A stretch of DNA of 64,000 nucleotides from Humulus lupulus (GCF_963169125.1 NC_084799.1:106593143-106657142), one strand, 5' to 3'; positions 54,901 to 61,090 are shown, counted from the first letter of the stretch. The notes: generated by a model from the letters alone, not told the origin. Numbers and translations: made by a program.

Positions 54901-55536
54901 GTTTGAAATTGGGTTTGAATCATTTTGTGGAAGTTTTGGAAAATCTGATTTTGCTTCTTTTGCAACTTTTCATTCATATAGATGCTTGTATAGTTGTATA
55001 TATGGATTAGTTCCTTAATTTCACTTCAATTGTAGCATATTGTATTTTGGGTGATTTATATGTGGTATTATCTGCTCTTGTTTAAAGATTATCCATTTTT
55101 GTTCGTAAAATGACAGGAACTGATTCAAATCCATTCTCTCTTGACGCATTAGCAGTGTTTATGTATCGAGTGCTTCAACGTGTTAATCATCCAGTATGTA
55201 GTTCATGCTGCTTGAGCTACCCTTGTTGTTTTTCAAATTATTACTATATTTCTAGATCTAAGTGTGTTTTTAATTCTTTAGGGAAATTTGGACAAGGCAT
55301 CTCCAAATGTCGGATATGTGCTGCTTATGTTTTATCACCTTTATGAGGGAAAGGCATGATTTCATTTTTTTTTTCCTTGTTTTTCTTTCTTGCTTCTGCA
55401 ATGGCAATGTAGATGGACCTCTAGTTGATGTTCTATGCTATTTGATTGTCATTTTTCAGAATTGGAAAGAGTTTGATGGTGAATTAGTCGAGAGATTTGG
55501 CTCAATAATCAAGATGCCATTGCTAAAATCTGATAG
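20575..55536 (+). CDS. RNL: Plant tRNA ligase (RNL), internal 15 exons; both ends outside the window
   Basis: Plant tRNA ligase heals and seals tRNA halves after intron removal. Its adenylyltransferase, polynucleotide kinase and cyclic phosphodiesterase domains act in that joining, and it also splices bZIP60 mRNA in the unfolded protein response. Fifteen exons join in frame into 549 complete codons with no stop. The first carries the EGLV box (nucleotidyltransferase motif IV), the sixth ends in [10 protein letters not shown] (motif V-like), and the tenth has the kinase P-loop GIPGCAKS. The order and wording agree closely with the Arabidopsis protein as I know it. The catalytic-lysine part and the phosphodiesterase part are missing and must lie outside. 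All joints are GT-AG except a GC donor at 55354. Clean splice sites and frame argue for a working gene despite giant introns. Confidence 0.93.
22324..24549 (+). CDS. RNL: tRNA ligase exons 6-9 of the window (end of ligase domain, linker)
   Basis: Exons are 22324-22493, 22936-23015, 23410-23475 and 24260-24549. Exon 6 starts [15 protein letters not shown] and ends [14 protein letters not shown], a lysine-rich motif V-like segment. Exon 7 carries [20 protein letters not shown]. Exons 8-9 give [22 protein letters not shown], then YIRRKCGN. Exon 9 is the longest (290 bp) and reaches [10 protein letters not shown], the beta strand before the kinase P-loop. Intron 23476-24259 holds a LINE relic. 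Confidence 0.93.
23478..24190 (-). mobile_element. LINE relic, antisense, in a tRNA ligase intron
   Basis: A poly-T run at 23481-23492 marks the reverse of a poly(A) tail. On the minus strand the segment near 23830-23890 reads [20 protein letters not shown], matching the end of plant LINE zf-RVT regions. The rest is degenerate. It accounts for most of this 784-bp intron. The acceptor TATTTACAG at 24251-24259 lies outside it. Confidence 0.65.
25150..25880 (+). CDS. RNL: tRNA ligase exons 10-11 of the window (kinase P-loop)
   Basis: Exons are 25150-25257 and 25783-25880. Exon 10 completes the Walker A motif [14 protein letters not shown] and continues [16 protein letters not shown]. Exon 11 reads [20 protein letters not shown] followed by [11 protein letters not shown]. 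The domain phosphorylates the 5'-OH of the 3' tRNA half. Exon 11 ends cleanly at GTAATTTG. The next exon is 6.5 kb away because two nested retrotransposons have entered the intron. Confidence 0.93.
25926..26246 (+). repeat. 5' LTR of the non-autonomous element
   Basis: It begins TGTTAGGAACCC and ends GACCTAACA. The primer-binding site TGGTATCAGAGCA follows one base later. Confidence 0.9.
27096..27285 (+). repeat. 5' LTR of the nested copia
   Basis: It begins TATAGAAATATC where the 3' LTR has TGTAGAAATATC. It carries TATATATAGGCC as a likely promoter and ends AATCTACA. Confidence 0.9.
27876..29507 (+). pseudogene. Nested copia protease and integrase
   Basis: The frame starts with the aspartic protease ([15 protein letters not shown], active site DSG intact). 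It continues with the GAG-pre-integrase zinc finger ([14 protein letters not shown], then [14 protein letters not shown]) and the integrase core: [20 protein letters not shown] and [18 protein letters not shown] give the D, D and E. A stop at 29505-29507 ends it in the variable linker between integrase and RT. The upstream ATG is at the protease, so there is no Gag to form particles. Confidence 0.88.
29622..31414 (+). pseudogene. Nested copia reverse transcriptase and RNase H
   Basis: RT starts near [20 protein letters not shown] and carries the catalytic [14 protein letters not shown] box. The segment [24 protein letters not shown] connection follows, and RNase H has [19 protein letters not shown] and [13 protein letters not shown] frameshift near 31190 moves the last part ([17 protein letters not shown] and the end at 31414) to another frame. 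Apart from that shift the domain is well preserved. Confidence 0.88.
31422..31611 (+). repeat. 3' LTR of the nested copia
   Basis: 190 bp, starting TGTAGAAATATC and ending AATCTACA. It is followed by the target duplication ATATC. Confidence 0.92.
31729..32049 (+). repeat. 3' LTR of the non-autonomous element
   Basis: 321 bp, starting TGTTCGGAACCC and ending GACCTAACA. It is followed by CAATT. Confidence 0.9.
32055..32424. other. Residual host intron before exon 12
   Basis: AT-rich sequence without coding potential, ending in a pyrimidine tract and TTTTTTCAG at 32424. It is probably the original intron. Confidence 0.6.
32425..32485 (+). CDS. RNL: tRNA ligase exon 12 of the window, 61-bp exon between two TE-filled introns
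   Basis: It reads [20 protein letters not shown] plus the first base of a Gly codon. It is flanked by TTTTTTCAG and GTTTTTTG. The frame continues exactly into exon 13 at 55117. It lies between introns of 6,544 and 22,631 bp, so correct use of this small exon depends on splicing across long repeats. Confidence 0.92.
32486..32795. other. Start of the 22.6-kb intron, with a short open stretch of unknown origin
   Basis: It follows exon 12. From about 32603 to 32715 one + frame reads [20 protein letters not shown] and on to [15 protein letters not shown] without a stop. I do not recognise it. A GC-rich tract (CCACTATGGCGGGTTGGG) follows. Confidence 0.4.
32796..33567 (-). mobile_element. Copia fragment G (3' LTR and RNase H end), antisense
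   Basis: A 3' LTR lies at about 32796-33034 (inner end TTTTCTACA). Next to it on the minus strand is the copia C-terminus: [41 protein letters not shown], and RNase H to about 33550. The polypurine tract is CCCTCCCTCAAG on the + strand. The rest is lost, cut where the LTR of copia A begins. Its start inside the intron is uncertain. Confidence 0.75.
33568..33775 (-). repeat. 3' LTR of copia A
   Basis: The LTR runs from TGAGAGAAATT to TTTCCTACA on the + strand and is followed by CTCCCCCTCAAGC, the reverse of a polypurine tract. The partner 5' LTR was not found, so the element is 5' truncated. Confidence 0.75.
33860..35053 (-). pseudogene. Copia A reverse transcriptase and RNase H
   Basis: From 35015 downward: [36 protein letters not shown], the catalytic [13 protein letters not shown] and the connection SAGGKL region. 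RNase H has [20 protein letters not shown], then a break, then [20 protein letters not shown] and [17 protein letters not shown]. Two frame breaks lie between 34480 and 34080. Copia B entered just 5' of this, in the segment coding for GIDY before ETFAPVAK. Confidence 0.85.
35054..35247 (+). repeat. 5' LTR of copia B
   Basis: It begins TATAGAAAAATGTG (3' copy: TGTAGAAAAATGTG). It contains TCTATAAATACC, a likely TATA box, and ends TTTTCCTCCA. TGGTATCAGAG follows at 35250. Confidence 0.85.
35294..37051 (+). pseudogene. Copia B Gag, protease and integrase N-terminus
   Basis: Gag begins [20 protein letters not shown] and has the UBN2-type core [21 protein letters not shown] stop lies at 35834-35836. 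The frame then resumes with [20 protein letters not shown] and a zinc knuckle [14 protein letters not shown]. The protease site reads [14 protein letters not shown], with Arg in place of the Gly of DSG, which should abolish activity. The integrase zinc finger has [13 protein letters not shown] but CEIFALAK where CxxC is expected. A shift occurs at about 37045. Confidence 0.85.
37065..39814 (+). pseudogene. Copia B integrase core, reverse transcriptase and RNase H
   Basis: The integrase core ([31 protein letters not shown]) stops at 37488. After a degenerate linker, RT restarts at 38202-38603 and 38607-38846 ([40 protein letters not shown]). The catalytic box reads [12 protein letters not shown], with Asn for the second Asp, so polymerisation should fail. 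RNase H ([20 protein letters not shown]) and the tail to 39814 are frame-shifted near 39570. Confidence 0.85.
39822..40015 (+). repeat. 3' LTR of copia B
   Basis: It starts TGTAGAAAAATGTG after the polypurine tract TTGAGGGGAAG and ends near TTTTCCTCCA. Confidence 0.83.
40066..40415 (-). repeat. 3' LTR of chromovirus 2
   Basis: 350 bp. The inside neighbour ATACCCCCTGCCC is the reverse of a polypurine tract. Confidence 0.92.
40322..41982 (-). pseudogene. Chromovirus 2 integrase and chromodomain
   Basis: From 41982 downward: RNase H tail ([20 protein letters not shown]), integrase zinc-binding part ([14 protein letters not shown]), [20 protein letters not shown], then a break near 41218. From 41104 follow [20 protein letters not shown], the GPF/Y-like module ([20 protein letters not shown]) and a chromodomain ([18 protein letters not shown]). 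The frame breaks at about 41630 and 41220 separate these parts. Confidence 0.85.
42202..44014 (-). pseudogene. Chromovirus 2 protease, reverse transcriptase and RNase H start
   Basis: An unbroken frame of 539 codons (44014-42395) carries a zinc knuckle ([14 protein letters not shown]), a protease whose active site reads [15 protein letters not shown] (Arg for Ser in DSG), and a nearly complete RT ([36 protein letters not shown]). The next segment, 42438-42202, begins RNase H ([17 protein letters not shown]) after a shift. The RT core is intact while the protease site is changed. Confidence 0.87.
45065..45442. repeat. Tandem array of TGACTAATNAGTCA palindromes
   Basis: About 14 units of 25-30 bp, each with a TGACTAATGAGTCA or TGACTAATAAGTCA core and a CTCTGTATAGA-like spacer. 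Three more isolated cores lie near 45665, 45716 and 45766. The half site TGAGTCA is the GCN4-like motif bound by plant bZIP proteins. Confidence 0.88.
46681..46928 (+). mobile_element. Copia-type solo LTR
   Basis: 248 bp from TGTAGAAAATATTG to TTTTCCACA, flanked by GTTTC at 46676-46680 and 46929-46933. It carries a TATTTAAATGGC box near its 3' side like other copia LTRs here. There is no internal sequence, so the body was lost by LTR-LTR recombination. Confidence 0.88.
48091..48439 (-). repeat. 5' LTR of chromovirus 2
   Basis: 349 bp, with the reverse-strand primer-binding site (CTCTGATACCA at 48079-48089) next to it. It is followed by CGGGC. Confidence 0.92.
48445..49507 (-). pseudogene. 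Copia A integrase end and linker to reverse transcriptase
   Basis: The minus strand near 48560-48445 reads [18 protein letters not shown], the start of RT. Near 49300-49120 it has [20 protein letters not shown] and [19 protein letters not shown], the copia integrase C-terminal end. Between them is a degenerate Ser/Pro-rich linker. It links copia A's integrase core (54980-54731) to its RT (40065 and lower). Confidence 0.8.
49513..49704 (-). repeat. 3' LTR of copia F
   Basis: 192 bp, TGATGAAATGG to CTGTCAACA, followed inside by CTCCCCCTCAAGC, the reverse polypurine tract. Confidence 0.94.
49712..52864 (-). CDS. Copia F Pol: integrase, reverse transcriptase, RNase H (1,050 residues)
   Basis: The frame starts inside the region after the protease ([11 protein letters not shown]). 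It continues with the GAG-pre-integrase zinc finger ([14 protein letters not shown], then [14 protein letters not shown]) and the integrase core ([39 protein letters not shown]). Then come a Pro/Ser-rich linker, RT ([29 protein letters not shown]) and RNase H ([32 protein letters not shown]), to the end [12 protein letters not shown]. All catalytic residues that can be read are present. The frame upstream holds Gag and protease and is separated by one stop codon at 52874-52876, so Gag-Pol cannot be made as one product. Confidence 0.92.
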   Translation of the reverse strand: MKCNLISVQKLTSDNHCFAKFMSNSCQFQDLSSGRMIGSARVHNGLYFFQKQHPVNELSSLLRLGSSSTSNSCSSSSFVSNSVSKTIMLWHCRLGHPSFLYLKHLFPSFFVNKNITDFHCDICQFAKHTRISFPHKIYTPSNPFSLIHSDIWGPSKVNTSHGKRWFISFIEDYTRLTWVYLLKSKSETCQIFQNFHQMIQTQYQTSIRILRTDNGTEYFNTTLGPYLLKHGIVHQSSCVDTPQQNGVAERKNRHLLEVARALMFTMHVPKHFWGDAILTAAYLINRLPSRPLQFKTPYSLLQSLHPHISTNTLPVKVFGCTAFVHVHSYHQSKFDPRAIKTVFLGYSPTQKGYRCYCPITKKTFISCDVTFFEDTPYFTPTSLQGESNHHQQEAQWSWGLELPLTTLFPFTSPTPLSSEPDIQTLSPEQENPPTSPKNTEPEGHPQDQNVQKKIRVYSRRNKQIMNPQHSQTPNPVMEPLPSKDLGILPSNKQSDLDIPIAIRKGTRSCTQHPISKFISYSKLSSPFKAFTSNLSNVVIPRNIEEALDSPQWKAAVLEEMRALKHNGTCKLVELPPDKKVIGCKWVFTVKFNANGSIERYKARLVAKGFTQTYGIDYTETFAPVAKLNTIRVLLSLAVNMDWELHQLDVKNAFLNGELEEEVYMSQPPGFEESLKTTTVCKLNKSLYGLKQSPRAWFNRFLKVVKGLGYIQGQTDHTLFVKHLGSGKIAVLIVYVDDIIITGNHIEEINSIKEMLAKEFEVKDLGALKYFLGMEFARSKKDISVSQRKYTLDLLKETGMLGSRPSKTPIELRDKKKMFEGSPVDKGKYQQLVGKLIYLSHTRPDIAFAVSLVSQYMHDPCQGHLNAVYRILRYLKQTPGKGLFFRKTTERKVEVFTDADWAGSIDDRKSTSGYCTIVWGNVTTWQSKKQTVVARSSTEAEYRAMAHGVCEAIWIKRLLEELKIKYEAPIQLYCDNQSTISIAHNPIHHDRTKHVEVNCHFIKEKIDRGVISIRYVHTNQQLADILTKGLSEQTFDFLVNKLGLINIYSPA
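52883..54226 (-). CDS. Copia F Gag and protease (447 residues)
   Basis: It starts [20 protein letters not shown], with direct repeats of a [12 protein letters not shown] word. The UBN2-type Gag core follows ([40 protein letters not shown]), then [20 protein letters not shown]. The zinc knuckle reads [14 protein letters not shown], with Tyr where the second Cys is expected, so zinc binding is doubtful. The protease site [14 protein letters not shown] is intact. The frame ends at a stop in the segment DLILK, a few residues before pol. Confidence 0.92.
   Translation of the reverse strand: MSNSEEVTSQNIGPHSTQPNIGPPSTQPNEGNSNPNSAHTQPNGSMGSFYNLDSGSLNITANKLDGKNYLQWAQSVKLVICGRGKLGYITGDLPAPLFNDPTYKVWQAENSIVLAWLINSMDSKISRRYLFFKTAKEVWDAARKMYSDLGNASQIFEIRTKLKEIKQGNQTVTQYFSDLQDLWQELDLYLDTTPLCANCTTIQRQQLEKERVFEFLTGLNSNLDEVRGRLVGRTPFPDTEEAFSEVRREEARRRVMLTTPDLQPIESSALVSKSGPPPHARSTPDPRPNRKGDRPWCDHYQRHGHTRSTCWVIHGKPPNWTPRRQNERKAYQTQTESSNDQNSAGTPSFSKEQLAHLYTLLSQSSIKPSSGPETHSASVAHSGNFSSTSNTPWIIDSGATDHMTGLPHLFDTYSPCTTKSSVTIANGTHSPIVGISTIKLSADLILK
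54539..54730 (-). repeat. 5' LTR of copia F
   Basis: 192 bp, two differences from the other LTR. The adjoining 54240-54538 is a G-rich leader with the reverse-strand primer-binding site. Confidence 0.94.
54736..54980 (-). pseudogene. Copia A integrase core, truncated end
   Basis: The minus strand reads [40 protein letters not shown] and [15 protein letters not shown]. The frame ends at about 54980, where residual host intron begins. No gag, protease or 5' LTR of copia A follows. Confidence 0.82.
55117..55536 (+). CDS. RNL: tRNA ligase exons 13-15 of the window (kinase domain)
   Basis: Exons are 55117-55193, 55282-55353 and 55460-55536. They read [20 protein letters not shown], then [20 protein letters not shown] and [20 protein letters not shown]. 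The donor after exon 14 is GC (AAG then GCATGA), the only in-frame choice I see. The last exon ends in two bases of an Arg codon, so the gene goes on beyond 60.9 kb. I find no phosphodiesterase exon up to 64000. Confidence 0.92.
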
Positions 55537-56273
55537 GTAATTTTAGTTCCAACAAAGATTTTGTCCCCTAATTCTCTTATTAAAAGAAGTTATTTTGCTA
55601 GTTTATTTGCAGGTGAAATATGAAATTGTGGTATTAGTACTATACTACTTTTTTTTTGTTTTTTTAGCGTGAATATTAGCTGTTTATTAGTTGACAATTA
55701 GGATTAATTAGTTGATTTAGTTTCCTAGAATAACTTCTCTAGTTGTGTATAAATAGATGTTATATTTTCAATACAATGTACAATTCTCTTCACATATCAT
55801 TACATGGTATTAGAGCAGAGCCAGGTTCTGGGTTTGAGATTCGAAATTCGAAATTAGAGTTCTTCACAAATTGGGGTTTGCAATTAGGGTTTAATTTTCT
55901 TTCATTTTTAAGGTTCCTATTTCAGAAACCCTATTTAGAGTGTTCTTTTGTTCTCACCACCGGCACAGAAGGACTGCCCAGTCGCCGACCAACCAGACCC
56001 CGCCGTCCGAGGTCCAGAATCGCCGCGAGTGGAGCCCACGCGCCGCCGTAGCCCGCTGCCTAGTCCCCACACGCCGGCACGTGCACGCGCGTGCGCCGTT
56101 CAGCCACCGTGCTTTCGACTCTAGTTGGTCCCCACGTCCTTCTCGGCACTTTTCTGCCCAGTTTGTGTTCTTCTCCGGTCATTTTCATGTCTGTTTTTGT
56201 TCAGATCTTGTGTATAGAAAGTTCCTTTTCTTGGCTTTGTTTACTTGTTTTCTCCATATTTGCTTTTGAGGTT

Positions 56274-57010
56274 ATGGCTGAGACAAAATCTGTGGTATCT
56301 GATGTGGTTCCTGTGATGTCTAAAATCACGGACCATAAACTGAATGGTTCGAATTATTTGGACTGGAGTAAGACTATTCGGCTTTATTTACGAAGTATCA
56401 ACAAAGATGACCATTTGACTGATGATCCTCCTAAAGACAAAGGTGAATCGAGACAGGCATGGCTCAGGGAGGATGCTCGCTTATTCCTTCAGATTCGAAA
56501 TTCCATTGATAGTGAGGTAATTGGCTTGATCAATCATTGTGAGTTTGTTAAAGAACTAATGGATATTTGGAATTTTTGTATTCGGTGAAAGGGAATCTCT
56601 CTCGTATGTATGAGATTTGCAAAGCATTTTACGTGTGGAAAAACAAGATCAGTCACTTATAAACTACTTTATGGCATTTAAAAAGACGTATAAGGAGCTT
56701 AATGTGTTGCTGCCATTTAGTACCGACGTGAAGGTTCAATAAAAACAACGAGAGCAAATGGCTATTATGAGCTTTCTAGCTGGGCTCTCCTCTGAGTTTG
56801 TCTCTGCTAAGGCACAAGTTCTTTCTGGGACTGATATATCCTCTTTACAAGATGTCTTTAGTCGTGTCCTCCGCACGGAAATAACACCACCCGTTTCGCT
56901 TAATTGTGCCTTGGTAAGTCGCAATAATAATTATGCGCCTGGGAGATCCTCTAATCCAAGTGGAAACAAAGGAGGTAGTTCACAAGGATTTGACACTCGA
57001 AGGTTGGATT
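56274..57010 (+). pseudogene. Copia H Gag
   Basis: It starts MAETKSVVSDVVPVMSKITD and has the UBN2-type core LNGSNYLDWSKTIRLYLRSI. A frame break at about 56580 and a stop near 56740 are followed by MAIMSFLAGLSSEFVSAKAQ and a degenerate zinc-knuckle area near 57015-57060 (NYWKNRATPSLS in one frame, HTKFECRKLQF in another). It cannot make full Gag. Confidence 0.82.
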
Positions 57011-57023
57011 CTGGAGGCATTAT

Positions 57024-58527
57024 TTGCAACTATTGGAAAAACCGAGCCACACCAAGTTTGAGTGTAGAAAGTTACAGTTTAAAAACCAGCATAAACACTC
57101 GGCTAATGTTGCATCTAATAGTGATACCTCTGACAAATCAATCCTTATCTCTGCTGATGAGTTTGTCAAGTTCTCCAAGTATCTGGAATCACTTAAGTCT
57201 TCATCTCCTTCTATCACTGCTATTACTGATTCAGGTAAAACTAATGCGTGCCTTCTTTCCTCATCCTCAAAATGGGTCATTGATTCTGGTGCCACAGATC
57301 ATATGACAGGTAATTCTAGTCTCTTTACTTCATTTCAGTCTTCTGCTTCTACTTCTACAGTTACTTTAGCCGATGGGTCACCATCGTGTGTTCGTGGGTC
57401 TGGCAGCATCAATCCTACCGCTTTGCTGTCTTTGTCTTCTGTCTTACATTTACCTAATTTATCCTTTAATTTATTCTCTGTCAGTCAACTCACTCGTAAT
57501 CTCAATTGTTGTCTCATTTTTTCCTAATCATTGCTTATTTCAAGATCTTATGACGAAGAAGATTATTGGTAAAGGACATGAATCTGGAGGCCTCTACACT
57601 CTTGATACATCGCCACCCAGCTCTATTGCTTGCTCGAGTGTTCCTTCTCCCTTCGAGGCTCATTGTCGATTGGGTCATCCATCTCTCCCTTTACTAAAGA
57701 AGCTTTGTCCTCAATATAGTACGGTGTCTTCCTTAAATTGTGAGTCGTGTCAATTTGCAAAACATCATCGTCTTAGTTCGAGTCCTACAGTCAATAAACG
57801 TGCTAGTGTTCCTTTTGAATTAGTTCATTCTGATGTTTGGGGTCCTTCTCCTATTTTGTCTAAACCTGGATTTCGGTATTTTGTTACATTTGTAGATGAT
57901 TATTCTCCTGTAACTTGGTTATTTTTAATGAAAAGTCGTTCAGAGCTATTTTCCCTGTTTTGTGCTGAAATTAAAACTCAATTTAATGTTTCAATTCGTA
58001 CTTTGCGAAGTGATAACGCCAAAGAATATACATCTGCATTATTTCAATCTTATATGACTCAGAATGGCATATTTCATGAAACTTCCTGTGTTGATACCCC
58101 ATCCCAAAATGGTGTGGCGGAATGTAAAAGCAGACACCTTCTTGAAATTGCACGAGCTCTCTTATTTCAAATGTATGTTCCTAAACCGTTTTGGGCTGAT
58201 GCAGTTTCCACATCATGTTTTCTCATTAATCGAATACCGTCCTCTGTTCTTCAAGATGAGATACCTTACAAAATTCTTTTTCTGCAAAAGTCTTTGTTTC
58301 CTGTTGACCCTAAGATATTTGGTAGCACTTGTTTTGTTCGGGATGTTTGTCCGCATGTCACTAAATTAGATCCCAAGTCTTTGGAATGTATTTTCCTTGG
58401 TTATTCCCATCTTCAGAAAGGCTATCGGTGTTCTTGTCCCAGTCTTAACAAATATTTGGTCTCCATTGATGTCACTTTCCTCGAAGATGCACCTTATTTC
58501 TCTTCTCTACCCGTTCCCACTCGTTAG
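57024..58527 (+). pseudogene. Copia H protease and integrase
   Basis: The protease site [20 protein letters not shown] is intact. After a shift near 57520 the integrase follows: [56 protein letters not shown] and TPSQNGVAECKSRHLLEI. A stop at 58525 ends the frame before the linker to RT. Catalytic D, D and E can be read. Confidence 0.85.
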
Positions 58528-58542
58528 GAGGAGGACGATGAT

Positions 58543-60358
58543 TTGTTGGTCTATTCTATCACATCTTCTCCTGACTCGGACCTATCACCAATCTCGCAAC
58601 TTGTTCTTGTGAAGCCTCCTATTCATCAAGTTTACTCCAGGCGACAACCTCTTGATTCATGTCCTGCACCTACTCCTTCGTCATCAGATCTGGACCCGAG
58701 CAATGATCTTCCAATTGCATTACGCAAAGGTAAACGCCAGTGTACTTATCCCATTTCTTCTTTTGTTTCTTATAATAACTTGTCGTCTTCCTCTTGCTCT
58801 TTCATTGCTTCCCTTGATTCTATTTCTATTCCTAAGACTGTTCATGAAGCCATATCTCATCCTGGTTGGCATACTGCAATGCTAGAGGAGATGAATGCTT
58901 TAGAAGATAATGGTACTTGGGACTTGGTCGATTTACCTTCAAGGAAACGGGCTATCGGTTGCAAATGGGTCTTCACAGTTAAGGTCAATCCGGATGGGTC
59001 AGTTGCTTGATTGAAAGCTCGTCTTGTCGCCAAGGGCTATGCTCAAACTTATGGAGTAGATTATTCTGAAACTTTCTCTCCTGTTACAAAGTTGACATCT
59101 GTTCGGTTGTTTATTTCAATAGCAGCTACTCATCATTGGCCTTTACATCAACTTGATATCAATAATGCTTTTCTTCATTGTGATCTTCAGGAGGAGGTGT
59201 ATATGGAGCAACCTCCTGGGTTTGTTGCTCAGGGGGAGTCACGGCGAGTTTGTCATCTTCGAAACTCTTCATATGGTTTGAAACAAAGTTCTCATGCTTG
59301 GTTTGGAAAGTTTAGTCAGACTATTGAGAAATTTGGTATGATGAAAAGCAAGTCTGATCCTTCGGTGTTCTACAAACGATTAGAAGTTGGCATCATTTTG
59401 TTAGTTGTATATGTGGATGACATTGTTATTACCGAAAATGATACTAGCGAAATCTCCTCTTAAATTTTTCCTTCATACTCAATTTTACACGAAAGATTTG
59501 GGGGTGTTAAAGTATTTCTTAGGAGTTGAGGTCACTCAAAGTAAACAAGGTGCCTTTCTATCTCAAAGAAAGTATGTCCTTGACTTATTGACTGAAACAG
59601 GAAAATTAGGGGCAAAACCCTGTAGTGCTCCAATGACTCCAAATCTGCACCTTACAGGAGATGGGGAACCATTTGAAGACCCTGAAAAGTATCAAAGGTT
59701 GGTTGGGAAGTTGAATTATCTTACAGTGACTCGACCAAACATTGCCTACTCAGTTAGTGTTGTGAGTCAGTTTATGTCATCCCCAACAATTGATCATTTG
59801 GCAGCGTTAGAGCAGATTGTGTTACTTGAAAGGAGCACCAGGACGAGGTATTGTGTATGCAAATCACGGACACACTCATATTGAGTGTTTCTCAGATGCA
59901 GATTGGGCAGGTTCCAAAGTAGATAGAAGATCCCCTTCAGGTTATTGTATTTTTGTTGGAGGGAATCTGGTCTCATGGAAGAGTAAAAAGAAAATCGTTG
60001 TGTCACGATCTAGTGCAAAGTCAGAAAATCGAGCTATGGCACAGTTGTGTGTGAGATAATGTGGATATATCAACTATTGACTGAAGCAGGACTTAAAACT
60101 TCAGTACCTGCAAAATTGTGGCGTGATAACCAAGCTGCTCTTCATATTGCAACTAATCCTGTGTTTCATGAACGGATGAAGCACATTGAAATTGATTGTC
60201 ATTTTGTTCGTGAGAAAATTCAACAAGGCTTGATTTCTACTGGATATATGAAGACTGGAGAACAACTAGGGGACATTTTTACAAAAGCTTTAAATGGGAT
60301 TTGGGTTGACTATTTTTGTAACAAGCTGGGCATGATTAACATTTATGCTCCAGCTTGA
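58543..60358 (+). pseudogene. Copia H reverse transcriptase and RNase H
   Basis: The linker and RT start ([17 protein letters not shown]) stop at 59008. RT continues [20 protein letters not shown] and the catalytic [12 protein letters not shown], then shifts at 59460. The rest has KYFLGVEVTQSKQGAFLSQR and SVVSQFMSSPTIDHLAALEQ. RNase H (FSDADWAGSKVDRRSPSGYC) is in further frames, ending in NKLGMINIYAPA at 60358. At least four breaks are seen. Confidence 0.86.
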
Positions 60359-60365
60359 GGGGGAG

Positions 60366-60533
60366 TGTTATAGTGTGAATATTAGCTGTGTAATAGTGTG
60401 CATATTAGCGATTTATTAGTTGACAATTAGGATTAATTAGTTGATTTAGTTTTCTAGAATAACTTCTCTAGTTGTGTATAAATAGATGTTATATTTTCAA
60501 TACAATATACAATTCTCTTCACATATCATTACA
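60366..60533 (+). repeat. 3' LTR of copia H
   Basis: 168 bp, ending ATATCATTACA. It holds GTATAAATAGATG, a TATA box, as does the 5' LTR. Confidence 0.85.
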
Positions 60534-60900
60534 CTCTTTTATTGGAAGGAACTGAGTTTAGAGAGAAATGCGAGGATTCTTGGTAGAGGAAAGAAAACAC
60601 TATGCGTTGTAGGATTTGAGACTAATAGCAAAAGGATGTAGAGATGCAGAGACGAGATATGCTGCTTCTTTTTGGAGATCGGCATAGTATCCACAAAAAA
60701 AGCTCCACATAAGATCATTTTGCTTTATACAGAGCAATAGTCTGTAATGCAAACATGTTTCTGTCTTCAGTCAGGAAAATTGAAGCATAAATCTTGATCT
60801 GATGCTAAATTGCATGTTTCCTATTTGCTAGAACCTTATTTATAGAATGATTGTGTTTGCTTCTTACTGAAATATAGAGAAAAGTGGGGAGACAATTGAT
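60534..60900. other. Residual host intron
   Basis: No tRNA ligase exon or TE coding sequence seen. It separates copia H from copia I. Confidence 0.5.
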
Positions 60901-61083
60901 TGAGAGGAAAAAAACTTGATTTTCTTCATTGAGGTACACAGTATATATACACAAATACAGAATAAAATGAATAAATGCAGAATATTTACAATTAACGGTA
61001 ATATTCTAAGGAAAGAAACTAAAATACAAGAGATTTGCCAGCCCTTATCACACAGTGAATCCATGATTTGCTAGTTGTCAATA
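60901..61083 (-). repeat. 3' LTR of copia I
   Basis: About 183 bp, from TGAGAGGAAAAAAAC to GTTGTCAATA; the usual CA end appears as TA. The left boundary is approximate. Confidence 0.75.
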
Positions 61084-61090
61084 CTCCCCC

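Larger units (their letters stand above)
33568..54980 (-). mobile_element. Copia A, truncated antisense element split by three later insertions
   Basis: Pieces of one copia, read on the minus strand: 54980-54731 (integrase core, TPQQNG-like [18 protein letters not shown]), 49512-48440 (integrase end and linker to RT), 40065-40024 (AKGFTQSYG) and 35053-33568 (RT, RNase H, LTR). The gaps are filled by copia F (49513-54730), chromovirus 2 (40066-48439) and copia B (35054-about 40023). The frame pieces abut when the insertions are removed, and each gap has a target duplication. The 5' LTR, gag and protease are absent beyond about 54980, so copia A was truncated at its 5' end. Confidence 0.88.
55657..60533 (+). 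mobile_element. Copia H, full length, dead, in the intron after exon 15
   Basis: LTRs at 55657-55804 and 60366-60533. The left one starts in a T-rich run (TGTTTTTTTAGCGTGAATATT) and the right one at TGTTATAGTGTGAATATT after the polypurine tract TTGAGGGGGAG. The right copy has about 23 extra bp (a partial duplication of GTGTGAATATTAGC). The primer-binding site reads TGGTATTAGAGC at 55805, one base off tRNA-Met. The flanks (TTTTT and CTCTT) do not make a clear duplication. Gag and pol have several stops. Confidence 0.85.

Noticed and set aside
56091..56270. Membrane-like N-terminus of the frame before copia H Gag
   Set aside because: It is the untranslated leader read through; the Gag start fits the ATG at 56274.
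60534..60900. Possible next tRNA ligase exon
   Set aside because: No frame with acceptor and donor resembles the expected phosphodiesterase-side sequence.
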